Positions 19,976 through 29,507 of a stretch of DNA of 64,000 nt are shown here, piece after piece. The stretch comes from Hyphomicrobiaceae bacterium (GTDB lineage Bacteria > Pseudomonadota > Alphaproteobacteria > Rhizobiales > Hyphomicrobiaceae): assembly GCA_022844225.1 (NCBI GenBank), contig JALHMC010000001.1, forward strand, positions 186,001 to 250,000, read 5' to 3'. Positions within the stretch are counted from its first letter, which is position 1, and each line of letters begins with the position of its first letter. The notes beneath the pieces were generated by a model that saw nothing but the letters and a program-made list of their open reading frames with translations, had not been told where the DNA came from and ran no database searches. Both the position numbers and the translations under genes were made by a program.

Positions 19976-21334
19976 ATGACGACAGAGATCGTGATCAACG
20001 CCTTCCACATGAACACGGTAGGGCATCAGTCGCCGGGTATGTGGACACATCCCCGCGACCGCGCACGGCATTACACCGATCTCGCCTATTGGGCCAACCT
20101 TGCCCGGACCTTGGAACGCGGAAAGATCGACGCGCTGTTCCTCGCCGACGTGCTGGGGGTCTACGACGTCTATTCCGGAACTCCGGACGCGGCTCTTCGC
20201 TCCGGGGTCCAGGTTCCGGTCAATGATCCTTCGCTGCTCATCCCGGCGATGGCGATGGTGACGGAGAACCTCGGCTTTGGCGTCACATGTACGTTGAGTT
20301 TCGAGCCCCCCTACCCGTTCGCGCGCCGCATGTCGACACTCGATCATCTGACGAAGGGGCGTGTCGGCTGGAACATCGTCACCGGCTATCTCGATAGCGC
20401 TGCGAAGGGCATGGGAGAGCGGGCCCAGGTCGGGCACGACAGGCGCTACGACATCGCCGATGACTACATGCAGGTGGTCTACAAGCTCTGGGAAGGCAGT
20501 TGGGAGGACGACGCGGTCAGGGCCGACAAGGCCGCCCGCGTCTTCGCCGATCCAACGAAAGTCCACCGGGTGTGTCACGACGGTGAGTTCTACAAGCTCG
20601 ATGCAATTCATCTGTGCGAGCCGTCGCCCCAGCGCACGCCGCTGCTTTTCCAGGCGGGCGCCTCCGGGCGTGGACGTCAATTCGCGGGCCAGCACGCTGA
20701 ATGCGTCTTCATCAACGGCCCGACAAAGGCTGCGATCAAGCCTTACGTCACGGGCCTGCGCGAGCAGGCGGTTGCTGCAGGTCGCGATCCGGCGGATCTC
20801 AAGATACTAGCTCTTGCAACACCTATCGTCGGGCGGACAAGCGCCGAGGCACGTGAGAAGCACGCCGAGTATGTGCGGTACGTGAGCCACGAAGGCGCAC
20901 TCGCTCTGATGTCCGGCTGGACTGGGGTCGATCTCTCCAAATACGGCCTCGACGATGTCGTGCGATACGAGAAAACCGACGCCAATCGTTCCGCACTCGA
21001 AAGCTTCACCACCGCGGATCCGGATCGAACCTGGACTGTGCGCGAGATCGCCGAGAAGGTTGCCATCGGCGGGCGCAGTCCCGTGATGGTGGGCTCGGGC
21101 GCGGAGGTGGCAGCAGAGATGATGGCCTGGGTCGACGAGACCGGCATCGACGGCTTCAATCTCGCCTATGTCGTCATGCCGGAAAGCTTCACCGACCTCG
21201 TCGACCTCGTGATTCCCGAGTTGCAGTCACGCGGTCGCTTCAAGACAGCTTACCGTCCCGGCACGCTGCGGGAAAAGCTGTTCGGCGGGGCGCGACTTCC
21301 AAGCAACCACCCGGCTGCAAGGGCGAGGCGGTAG
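19976..21334 (+). CDS. Flavin-dependent monooxygenase of the NtaA/SnaA/DszA (LLM) family, subtype 1
   Basis: NAFHMNTVGHQSPGMWTHPRD...LARTLERGKIDALFLADVLGVYDVY; LFQAGASGRGRQFAGQHAECVF. Confidence 0.92.
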   Translation: MTTEIVINAFHMNTVGHQSPGMWTHPRDRARHYTDLAYWANLARTLERGKIDALFLADVLGVYDVYSGTPDAALRSGVQVPVNDPSLLIPAMAMVTENLGFGVTCTLSFEPPYPFARRMSTLDHLTKGRVGWNIVTGYLDSAAKGMGERAQVGHDRRYDIADDYMQVVYKLWEGSWEDDAVRADKAARVFADPTKVHRVCHDGEFYKLDAIHLCEPSPQRTPLLFQAGASGRGRQFAGQHAECVFINGPTKAAIKPYVTGLREQAVAAGRDPADLKILALATPIVGRTSAEAREKHAEYVRYVSHEGALALMSGWTGVDLSKYGLDDVVRYEKTDANRSALESFTTADPDRTWTVREIAEKVAIGGRSPVMVGSGAEVAAEMMAWVDETGIDGFNLAYVVMPESFTDLVDLVIPELQSRGRFKTAYRPGTLREKLFGGARLPSNHPAARARR

Positions 21335-21348
21335 CCGGCAATCGAGGG

Positions 21349-22959
21349 TTATTGCGTCAGTCGGATGGCCGAGAGCTTCATGGCGATATCGGTGAATGCC
21401 GCATAGAGCTGCTGCACGTTGAGCGTATTGTAGAAGTGGGAGATGTCCGTGCCGCACGCCCTCAACGTCTGCTCGGCGATGGCGCGCTCGGCGGCTGGTA
21501 GCTGATCCAGCGCGAGCCCCACGGTGAAGACCTCAATGCCTTTGGCTTTCATGCCAGAGCACAATTGGAGAGCATAGTTGGAGACCGTCTGCTGCGACAC
21601 TTCCTTGGCACTGCGGAAAGTGTTGTAGCCGCCGTCCGTCATCAGGACTGCAACTTTTCGCAGCTCAGGCGCACCATTCGGCCGTTTGCTCGTCAACATC
21701 GAGTAAGGCGCAGGCGCACTCGCGCCTGAGAAGATAGACTGCCACTCCGGTGAAAGCATGTACCAAGCCCAGGCCGTGCCCAGCGCACCGGCCGTCGCGC
21801 CATAGGCCTCAAGGCCATCGATACTGGCCATTAGCGTCGACCTGTCCGACGTCAGCGGCACGATCTCGTTGGCCTCGGCGACGTCGGCGCAGCCATAACT
21901 CGCGTAATTCCACTGGTAGGAAGGGTCCGCAGCGCTGGCCCCGAGGTAGCTCGCCGCCGCCGCTCCGCTGCTGTCCCAGCCCCGAGTCATCCTGGTTCCG
22001 TCATGCGCATTCAGCCACGCGCCGGCGCCCGGCGCACGATCTGTCGCGTCGATCTGACCGGTCGCTTCATAAAATCTGTCAGTGACACAGGGCATGATGG
22101 GCAACGCGCTCACGTACTGCGTTACCGCGGATGTGCAAGTCCAATTGCCTGCCGATTCGCTGCCGCCACTACCCGTGCTCGATGAGCAATAGTTCATCCA
22201 GCCGCTCCATGTGGGAGGGAGCCCGGTCAGCGCGCTCATCCGCGCTCCACCACCATTGTTCGGGCCAACCCGGACACGCGTCGAAAACGGCATGACGGCG
22301 ACTTTGGAGGTCAGGTGCGATTGATCATCGGAGACGACGATCTCGACAAGCCGCTTCGCCGCCTCTTTAAGCCCCGTGAGCTTGGTTCCGCTCGTACAGG
22401 GGCCAACACCGTCATCGCACATCGATCCGGTCACATCGAGCATCACGGCAACTTCGATATTGCTGCCGCCCGAACCGCCAACCGTGACCGACGCCGACGC
22501 GAGCTTCGCTCCAGAGACAGCAACCACAGACATTTCGGCAATGCCCGCCACCTGGAGCAGTGTGGTCCCGATCATAGCCGTACCGGTCGCGTCGATGGCC
22601 TTGCCATCTGACGATACAGCAAATGCAACGTCGTCCCGCAACAGCGTGGGCGCGCCCTGCAAATTGCTTACATACGTCCTTCGGGCCACGTCGAGTGCTT
22701 CGGCCGGCGAATCTGGATCGAGTTGCAGAGATCGCGCACCGGCGAGAACAGCCGCGTCTATGGCGGCACTGACCGCGGACCGTGCCAGAAACAACCGTCC
22801 CGTATCGACAGCAATTCCTGCGGCCAGAAACAGCAGCGACGCCGAGACAGCAAAGATAATGAGCACCGTGCCGCGGTCGTCCCTCGCGAACCTCTGAACA
22901 ATACGATGCGAATGAAGTCTGGGTGCAGGCATTCCCGACAGTATCCCGAGTTGACGCAA
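21349..22959 (-). CDS. TadG-like protein with von Willebrand A-type domain
   Basis: DDRGTVLIIFAVSASLLFLAAGIAVDTGRLFLARSAVSAAIDAAVLAGARSL; VMLDVTGSMCDDG MIDAS-like; LMTDGGYNTF. Confidence 0.82.
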   Translation of the reverse strand: MRQLGILSGMPAPRLHSHRIVQRFARDDRGTVLIIFAVSASLLFLAAGIAVDTGRLFLARSAVSAAIDAAVLAGARSLQLDPDSPAEALDVARRTYVSNLQGAPTLLRDDVAFAVSSDGKAIDATGTAMIGTTLLQVAGIAEMSVVAVSGAKLASASVTVGGSGGSNIEVAVMLDVTGSMCDDGVGPCTSGTKLTGLKEAAKRLVEIVVSDDQSHLTSKVAVMPFSTRVRVGPNNGGGARMSALTGLPPTWSGWMNYCSSSTGSGGSESAGNWTCTSAVTQYVSALPIMPCVTDRFYEATGQIDATDRAPGAGAWLNAHDGTRMTRGWDSSGAAAASYLGASAADPSYQWNYASYGCADVAEANEIVPLTSDRSTLMASIDGLEAYGATAGALGTAWAWYMLSPEWQSIFSGASAPAPYSMLTSKRPNGAPELRKVAVLMTDGGYNTFRSAKEVSQQTVSNYALQLCSGMKAKGIEVFTVGLALDQLPAAERAIAEQTLRACGTDISHFYNTLNVQQLYAAFTDIAMKLSAIRLTQ

Positions 22960-23099
22960 GATCGTTGGCTGACCTCGGCAACGTACGATTTACCTGTCAA
23001 CGCAACGTCGACGTTTCCTCCGAATCCAGATTATCCGAATTAGGTGTTTGGCAAGGCTACGCGGCCGGACAGCGCCTAAGCTCCTCGCCCCCCGCGTCG

Positions 23100-24455
23100 T
23101 CACATCCGCCAGTCACCCCGACGCGCCATCGGCAAACCGAGGTTCTCGCGAAGCGTCGTTCCACGATAATCTTTGTGGTAAACGCCGCGGCGCTGCAGCT
23201 CCGGAACGACAAGGCGCACGAAATCCTCATAGCCGCCAGGCATCTCGGTGGTGGCGAGTACGTAACCGTCGCATGCGCGGCCCTTGAACCAGGCCTCCAT
23301 CTCGTCCGCCACATCCTTAGGCGTGCCTTTGAAGATCGGAGCCTCGCGCAATCGACCCCGGCCTGAATGCTCGACGAAATCTCGAGTCGTCGGGTTCTTT
23401 TTGCCGGAGTTGGCGATGACACGGTCCCGCATACCGTGCATTCCCGTGAGCTGTGCGAGCTCCTGGTCCGAGAACGGCTCATCCATGGGCTTCGATCCGA
23501 AGTCGAAATTGATCGCCTCCGAAAGCAGCGCGAGCGTATCGATCGGGCGAGCAAGGCTATCGGAGATCGCGAATTTCTCCTCGGCCATGGCGCGCGTTTC
23601 GCCGACGAAAACGTAGCAGGCCGGCGCGATCACGACCTTCTCCGGGTCGCGACCAGCCGCTGCAATCGCGCCCTTGACCTCGGCGTAATTGGCCTTGGCG
23701 TGCTCGATATTGCGCACCGAACAAAAGATCAGCTCGGCCCAACGGGCGGCGAACTGCTTGCCACGGCCGGACTGACCGGCTTGGATGATGACAGGCCGTC
23801 CCTGCGGCGTCCACGGCACGGTGAAGGGGCCACGCGACTGGTAGTATCTGCCTTTGTGATCGAGCCGGTGGACCTTCTTGCCGTCGGCGAAGCGACCCTC
23901 CTTGTCGACGATCAACGCGTCGGGTTCCCACGTGTCCCAGTGACCGAGCACGACCTCCATGAACTCGTCGGCCATGTCGTATCGGTGGTCGTGATCGACA
24001 TGGGTGTCGCGGCCGAAGTTCAAAGCCTCACCGTCGTTGACGGAGGTCACGACATTCCAAGCGGCGCGACCGCCGATCATGTGATCCACCGTTCCCCAGG
24101 CCCGGGCGATGTGGAACGGCTCGAAATACGTCGTCGACCCGGTGCCGCCGATACCCAACTTCGTCGACGCCAGCCCCATAACCGTCATGATGGTGGTCAC
24201 GTCGAGCTTGACCACACGAACGCCGCCTTCAACTGCCTCGACGTGGTCGTTCTTGTAGCGATCCGGCATTGCGAGACGGTCGTCGAAGAATGCAACGTGG
24301 AACTTCCCTTCCTCCAGAACGCGGGCCATCCGCTGGAAATAGGCGGGTGTCAGGAAATCGCTGTGCGACGACGGGTGCCGCCAGGAGCCCGTGTAGTTCG
24401 AGCAGTTTTGCGCCTGCATGAAAGCGATCATCGTGATTTGGCGGGGATCGGACAT
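23100..24455 (-). CDS. Flavin-dependent monooxygenase of the NtaA/SnaA/DszA (LLM) family, subtype 2
   Basis: MQAQNCSNYTGSWRHPSSHSDFLTPAYFQRMARVLEEGKFHVAFFDDRLAMPD; start placed at MSDPRQ (24455). Confidence 0.92.
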   Translation of the reverse strand: MSDPRQITMIAFMQAQNCSNYTGSWRHPSSHSDFLTPAYFQRMARVLEEGKFHVAFFDDRLAMPDRYKNDHVEAVEGGVRVVKLDVTTIMTVMGLASTKLGIGGTGSTTYFEPFHIARAWGTVDHMIGGRAAWNVVTSVNDGEALNFGRDTHVDHDHRYDMADEFMEVVLGHWDTWEPDALIVDKEGRFADGKKVHRLDHKGRYYQSRGPFTVPWTPQGRPVIIQAGQSGRGKQFAARWAELIFCSVRNIEHAKANYAEVKGAIAAAGRDPEKVVIAPACYVFVGETRAMAEEKFAISDSLARPIDTLALLSEAINFDFGSKPMDEPFSDQELAQLTGMHGMRDRVIANSGKKNPTTRDFVEHSGRGRLREAPIFKGTPKDVADEMEAWFKGRACDGYVLATTEMPGGYEDFVRLVVPELQRRGVYHKDYRGTTLRENLGLPMARRGDWRM

Positions 24456-24545
24456 CGGCGTGCTCCACAATTGAATTCAATTTCCTCCCATTGCACTGCC
24501 CCCAGAGGGAAGAAGCTCAGGGTGATGGGAGAAAGATGACCCGCC

Positions 24546-25352
24546 CTACCACTTCGGCGGAAGGTCGAGGCGGAGGATCTGGCCATCCATGCCCGGGCCA
24601 GCGGGCGGATATGCCTTGGTGACGCGCGCATCGTGGCCGGGGATCAGGAGGTCGCGATGGCCCGCCATCTGATTTATCGATCGGTAACCCTCGATCATGT
24701 CAGCGAGGTCGTAGAAGATCGCAAAGGGGCGCTCGAAATCGGTCTCGTCGAAGACATGCACGGCGTCGGAGGCAAGCACCACCCATCCGCGCTTGGTGTG
24801 CACGCGCACGATCGCCTGACCCCGTGCGTGACCACCGACAAGGATGAACTCGATACCCGGCGCGATCTCGACGTCGCCGTCATGGAAGACCATCCGGTCG
24901 GCATAGACGAGATCGATCAGTTGTTTAACGTCGTCTGGATGATAGGCGAGGCGGAATGGCTTCATGGTCATATCGCGACCGGTGACGTGGATCATCTCCT
25001 CGTCCTGGATATGGAATCGCGCCTTCTTGTAGTCCTCCAGGGTGCCGACGTGATCGAAATGAGCGTGCGTCAGGATCACGTCCGGTTCAGAGGCCGCATC
25101 GATACCGATTCGAGCCAGAGCCTCCGAAGGGCGACACAGGAAATCGTAATCGCGGCCCATACGTTTGGCCTGTACTGACGTCATTCCGGTGTCGATGATC
25201 CAGTTTCGACCGTTACCTTTCAGCGCATACGTGAAGAAATCGAGCCCCTGTATCATCTTGCCATGCTGGCCGCCGATGAACATGTGGCCTTCGTCGCGAA
25301 GATCCTGCTTGGCATAGCGGATGGCGTAGATCTCATATGTGGGCAGGGTCAT
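24546..25352 (-). CDS. Metallo-beta-lactamase-fold hydrolase, N-acyl homoserine lactonase-like
   Basis: ILTHAHFDHVGTLEDYKKARFHIQDEEM, GGHARGQAIVRV; about 268 aa. Confidence 0.85.
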   Translation of the reverse strand: MTLPTYEIYAIRYAKQDLRDEGHMFIGGQHGKMIQGLDFFTYALKGNGRNWIIDTGMTSVQAKRMGRDYDFLCRPSEALARIGIDAASEPDVILTHAHFDHVGTLEDYKKARFHIQDEEMIHVTGRDMTMKPFRLAYHPDDVKQLIDLVYADRMVFHDGDVEIAPGIEFILVGGHARGQAIVRVHTKRGWVVLASDAVHVFDETDFERPFAIFYDLADMIEGYRSINQMAGHRDLLIPGHDARVTKAYPPAGPGMDGQILRLDLPPKW

Positions 25353-25473
25353 GGGCTCGCTCCGGGCGTACTTCAGATATGTCCGGACAACCTTATAGCG
25401 CCCTTCACCGTCACGACCAGGGACATCGCAGCGCGGCCCCGCCGAATTGCGACAAGCCGCCTGCGCAGACGCC

Positions 25474-26361
25474 TCACCTCTTCGGCAAGGTTGTCGACGC
25501 CGCCCGTTCGACTGGCGGCTTCGATGATGATTTCGGTTTGACGCCGCAGCGCTCCATCGGCAAGGCGGTCGTCAGCCAACCGTTCTTCCCGACACCGACG
25601 ACATATCGGCGACAAGCGGGAGAGATTCCGGGCACGAAGTGAATCCGGAATCGCGCGATCCCGGGCTTCGGCTGTGTCGGCCAGACGAGAACGGCGTCGT
25701 CCGGCGTCTCCGCAATCGCCTTCTTGATGGCTGTGGCTGCATTCTTGAAGTCGGTCGCGGTCAGGCTCTGGAGCAAAGCCCGGGACAAATCGGGATGCAG
25801 GCCCACTGCCTCGGCTCGCTTCTGGATCGGATCGGTCAGCGGGGGTAATGGAGGCAGGGGCGCGGGCTTCTCGATCTCGGCGGGCTTTGCGGCCGTTTCA
25901 TCGATCTGTTCGGCTGGTGGTGGCGCTGCCTCAGCCTCCGCGCGAGCGACATCCTTGATCACCAGATCGCTGGTCGCGCCCAAGACAACCCGGCCGGCAG
26001 ATTCGATCACGGCTGAATCGAGTAGCTGCAACGGGGCGAGCGAAAGTGGCGGCGTCGGCAATTCTGCCGGACGAGAGATCGGGTGCCACTCGCTCAGCAT
26101 CGCCTCTCCCCAGGATGCGGCCGATGTCAGTCGTTTCGATGCCCAGTCCCAGGTTCCCTCGGGATCGGTGGCGCAGGCCCAGCCTCCGCCGCCAAGTGCG
26201 AGCAAGGCAACGGCGCGCAACCACCATCGCTTCCGCTTCGGCGCGATCGGCGCACCGACACGCTCCTCAGGAGCGAGTTCCCAGCGCAGACGATCGGAAT
26301 GTTCACGAAACAGGGCTGCTGAAGACGGCGTCTCGGCCGACACGTACGCGCGGGTTGTCAT
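25474..26361 (-). CDS. Hypothetical membrane-anchored Pro-rich protein
   Basis: Start placed at MTTRAYVSAETPSS (26361); one TM segment WWLRAVALLALGGGGWACA; Pro/Glu-rich linker; C-terminal FRIHFVPGISPACRRYVVGVGKNGWLTTALPMERC. Confidence 0.6.
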   Translation of the reverse strand: MTTRAYVSAETPSSAALFREHSDRLRWELAPEERVGAPIAPKRKRWWLRAVALLALGGGGWACATDPEGTWDWASKRLTSAASWGEAMLSEWHPISRPAELPTPPLSLAPLQLLDSAVIESAGRVVLGATSDLVIKDVARAEAEAAPPPAEQIDETAAKPAEIEKPAPLPPLPPLTDPIQKRAEAVGLHPDLSRALLQSLTATDFKNAATAIKKAIAETPDDAVLVWPTQPKPGIARFRIHFVPGISPACRRYVVGVGKNGWLTTALPMERCGVKPKSSSKPPVERAASTTLPKR

Positions 26362-26628
26362 ACCCACCTCACTCTCGTTATACGATCGACATCGATGGCC
26401 CGCAGATTGACGGCTCGGCAAAATTCCCGGCAAAAAGAAGGCGATAGACGTTCACTCCGACGCATTCGCCGGCCACGTGAGCGAAGTGCTGCGGTTCGCC
26501 GCAGATGTGCTCGTGAAGATCGCTGGGGTTGCGGCCTTCGACTGACGACAGTTCGCTCTTCGAGTTCGTGGAGAGGCGTGCAACGCTGGCGGTCATTCAC
26601 CCAGCTCCTGACACAGACCCGATGGCCC

Positions 26629-28032
26629 ATGTCGCTTTCCCGTCGCCGCTCGCTCGCCGCCCTACTCGTCGTTTGCCTCGGGACGCTCGCCGCTCCGCTC
26701 GATAGCGCCGTCAACATTGCGTTCCCAAGCATTACCGCCGCGTTCGGCCTGCCGCAGTCCGGCATCCGCTGGGTGATCATCGCCTATGTGCTGACTTACG
26801 CGAGCCTGACGCTGGCGTTCGGCAAGCTGGGCGATCTGCTCGGCTACCGCCGAGTGTTCGTGACTGGCCTTGTCATTTCGGCTTTTGGTTATGCGGCGTG
26901 CTCCCTGGCGCCGGATGTCGGGCTGCTGCTTGCGGGACGCGTTCTGCAAGGCGTCGGCGCGGCCCTGACTTGGAGCTGTGCACCGGCACTCGCAACCTCA
27001 CTTTATCCGGAATCCGAGCGCACCCGGGTCCTGGGTTTTTACTCGGCCGCCATCGCTGTCGGCGCGGCGCTCGGGCCACTTGCGGGCGGTGTGCTCGTCG
27101 AACGCTTCGGCTGGCCGGTCGTGTTCTGGGCCCGGCTGCCACTGGTGGCGACGGCCTTCGCACTGGCCTGGCTCATCCCCACAGCTGTGGCAAGCGCGAC
27201 GCGGCGTGCCTTCGACTGGACCGGCGCACTTCTGCTCGTGACATGGTTGTCGGCCTTCCTGCTCGCCGCAGCCCGACCCGAGATGCCGAACGGGGAGATT
27301 ATCGCAGCAGCACTCGTCGTGATCGGGGCAGCGACTTTCTGGGCATTCCTGGCGCACGAGTCGCGTCACCCCGACCCGATCATCCGACCATCGCTTTTTC
27401 GCGAGCGCGTATTCCTTGTTCTCAACCTCGCCAGCATCGCGCTCAACTTCGCGGGATTCGCCGTGATGTTGCTCGTACCCTTTCATCTGGCTCGGACGGC
27501 CGGACTTGACCCGGGCATCGGAGGCCTCGTCCTTTGTGCCAACGCATCGGGCGTCGTGGTAGGTTCGTGGCTCGCCGGGCGGGTTGCCCAGCGCGTCGGA
27601 TCAACTCCGCTCGCCCTGATCGGCACGCTGGTCTCGGTCATCGGACTTGCGCTGGTCTCGAGCTGGAGCCGCGATACGACGGCGGTCATGATGGCCATAT
27701 GCCTTGCTTTCCAAGGCTTCGGACTCGGACTGTTCCAGGTTTGTTACGCCGATCGAGTCCTGGAGACTCTGCCCCAGGCAGACCGAGGCGTCGCCGGGAG
27801 CCTCACACTGGTCACTCGCACGATCGGTATCGTCGGCGCGGCGGCAGGACTGACGGCACTGAGCCGGACCATCGAGGCCGATGCGTTGGCCGCCGGCCTG
27901 CCGGATGCCACCCTTCTGGCGTTCAAGCAGACGTTCGCATTCGTCAGTGCCGGGCTCGCGGCAGGCCTCGCCGCAGTCCTCGTCGGATTAGGCCTCGGCA
28001 GGGCAACCCGACCACGCGCAACCCGCTCCTGA
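26629..28032 (+). CDS. MFS transporter (multidrug-type, 14-TM DHA2-like)
   Basis: LDSAVNIAFPSITAAFG, GKLGDLLGYRRVFVTGLVIS, LQGVGAALTWSCAPAL; start placed at ATG 26629. Confidence 0.88.
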   Translation: MSLSRRRSLAALLVVCLGTLAAPLDSAVNIAFPSITAAFGLPQSGIRWVIIAYVLTYASLTLAFGKLGDLLGYRRVFVTGLVISAFGYAACSLAPDVGLLLAGRVLQGVGAALTWSCAPALATSLYPESERTRVLGFYSAAIAVGAALGPLAGGVLVERFGWPVVFWARLPLVATAFALAWLIPTAVASATRRAFDWTGALLLVTWLSAFLLAAARPEMPNGEIIAAALVVIGAATFWAFLAHESRHPDPIIRPSLFRERVFLVLNLASIALNFAGFAVMLLVPFHLARTAGLDPGIGGLVLCANASGVVVGSWLAGRVAQRVGSTPLALIGTLVSVIGLALVSSWSRDTTAVMMAICLAFQGFGLGLFQVCYADRVLETLPQADRGVAGSLTLVTRTIGIVGAAAGLTALSRTIEADALAAGLPDATLLAFKQTFAFVSAGLAAGLAAVLVGLGLGRATRPRATRS

Positions 28033-28298
28033 CCCATAGCACTGTGGACAAAAGATCACGGACAAGTCCGCGCCCTTGAGATGCGGGTTGGACCACGGTC
28101 TATATCGCCTTGCTCGTTCACGTTTCGTGTCACGGGGACGCCGGGGCCGCAGTTTGGTCAAATTGGCGGGCAAGAAGCTTCGTTTGGGGAGAGTCGCGCG
28201 TCCAGGCGAAACGGTGTGGCAGAGGGATGGGGATATCGCCCAGTCTCATCCGCAAGGTCCGTCGCGCCCGACCCGGCACCAGAATTTGCGGGAGCACT

Positions 28299-29012
28299 AT
28301 GAATCCGACCGACGTCGTGCAGCATGCGATCGGGGCGACGGCCGGTGGACACTCGTTCTACGAGTTGTTCATGCAGGCCCATATCGTCGTCAAGGTGGTG
28401 ATGATCGGGCTAGTTCTGGCCTCCGTCTGGTCGTGGGCCATCATCTTCACCAAAATCTTTGCCTTCCGGCGTGCTCGCCGCGAAGCCGACCGCTTCGAGC
28501 AGCTGTTCTGGTCCGGGCAGTCGCTTGAGGAACTGTACACTGCCCTTTCACGCGATCGCACTTTCTCGATGGCGGCACTCTTCGTTGCCGCGATGCGCGA
28601 GTGGAAGCGCTCCGTCGAGGGGAATATTCGCGCGCTCGGCGGCATCCAGCTGCGCGTCGAAAAGGTGATGGACGTCACCATTAGTCGCGAGATGGAGCGG
28701 CTCGAGCGAAGTCTGCTGTTTCTGGCAACGGTCGGCTCGACAGCGCCGTTCGTAGGTCTTTTCGGCACGGTCTGGGGCATCATGACCAGCTTCCAAGCCA
28801 TTGCCATCTCGAAGAACACTAGCCTCGCCGTCGTGGCGCCGGGTATTGCCGAGGCGCTGTTTGCGACGGCACTCGGCTTGCTGGCCGCAATACCGGCTGT
28901 GATCGCCTACAACAAATTCTCTGCCGATTCGGCTCGGCTCGCGCAGCGCCTCGAGGCGTTCGCCGACGAGTTTGCCGCCATTGTTTCGCGCCAGATCGAC
29001 GTCCGCTCTTAG
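28299..29012 (+). CDS. tolQ: Tol-Pal system protein TolQ
   Basis: LERSLLFLATVGSTAPFVGLFGTVWGIMTSFQAI and IAEALFATALGLLAAIPAVIAYN; followed by tolR and tolA. Confidence 0.96.
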   Translation: MNPTDVVQHAIGATAGGHSFYELFMQAHIVVKVVMIGLVLASVWSWAIIFTKIFAFRRARREADRFEQLFWSGQSLEELYTALSRDRTFSMAALFVAAMREWKRSVEGNIRALGGIQLRVEKVMDVTISREMERLERSLLFLATVGSTAPFVGLFGTVWGIMTSFQAIAISKNTSLAVVAPGIAEALFATALGLLAAIPAVIAYNKFSADSARLAQRLEAFADEFAAIVSRQIDVRS

Positions 29013-29024
29013 GGGGGCAAGCTC

Positions 29025-29504
29025 ATGGGTGCGAGCCTTGGCGGAGGTGGTGGGAGCGGTCACAGCGGCCGGCGAGGTCGCAGGCGTCGACATGCGCCGA
29101 TGAGCGAAATCAACGTCACGCCCTTCGTCGACGTGATGCTCGTACTCTTGATCATCTTCATGGTCGCAGCACCGTTGCTGACCGGCGGAGTTCAGGTGGA
29201 GCTGCCGCAGGCCAAGGGCCGCCAGCTCGAGACCAATAAGGAGCCCCTCGTGGTCTCCGTAACCAAGAGCGGGCAGGTGTTCCTCGGCCAGGAAGAGAAG
29301 ACACCGATGTCGCTCGACGAGCTCGGGCCCAAACTCACGGCGATCGCGCAGTCGCGAGGCAGCGGATCAGGACAGGACGAGCCCGTCTTTGTCCGGGGAG
29401 ACCGTGCAGTCGAGTACGGTCACGTCGCGCGCGTGATGGCGCGCTTGAAGGAATCGGGTTTCCGTAAGATCTCGCTCGTGACCGAGGTGGAGGGTGGGGG
29501 TTAA
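29025..29504 (+). CDS. tolR: Tol-Pal system protein TolR (ExbD family)
   Basis: MSEINVTPFVDVMLVLLIIFMVAAPLLTGGVQVELPQA. Confidence 0.96.
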   Translation: MGASLGGGGGSGHSGRRGRRRRHAPMSEINVTPFVDVMLVLLIIFMVAAPLLTGGVQVELPQAKGRQLETNKEPLVVSVTKSGQVFLGQEEKTPMSLDELGPKLTAIAQSRGSGSGQDEPVFVRGDRAVEYGHVARVMARLKESGFRKISLVTEVEGGG

Positions 29505-29507
29505 GGG

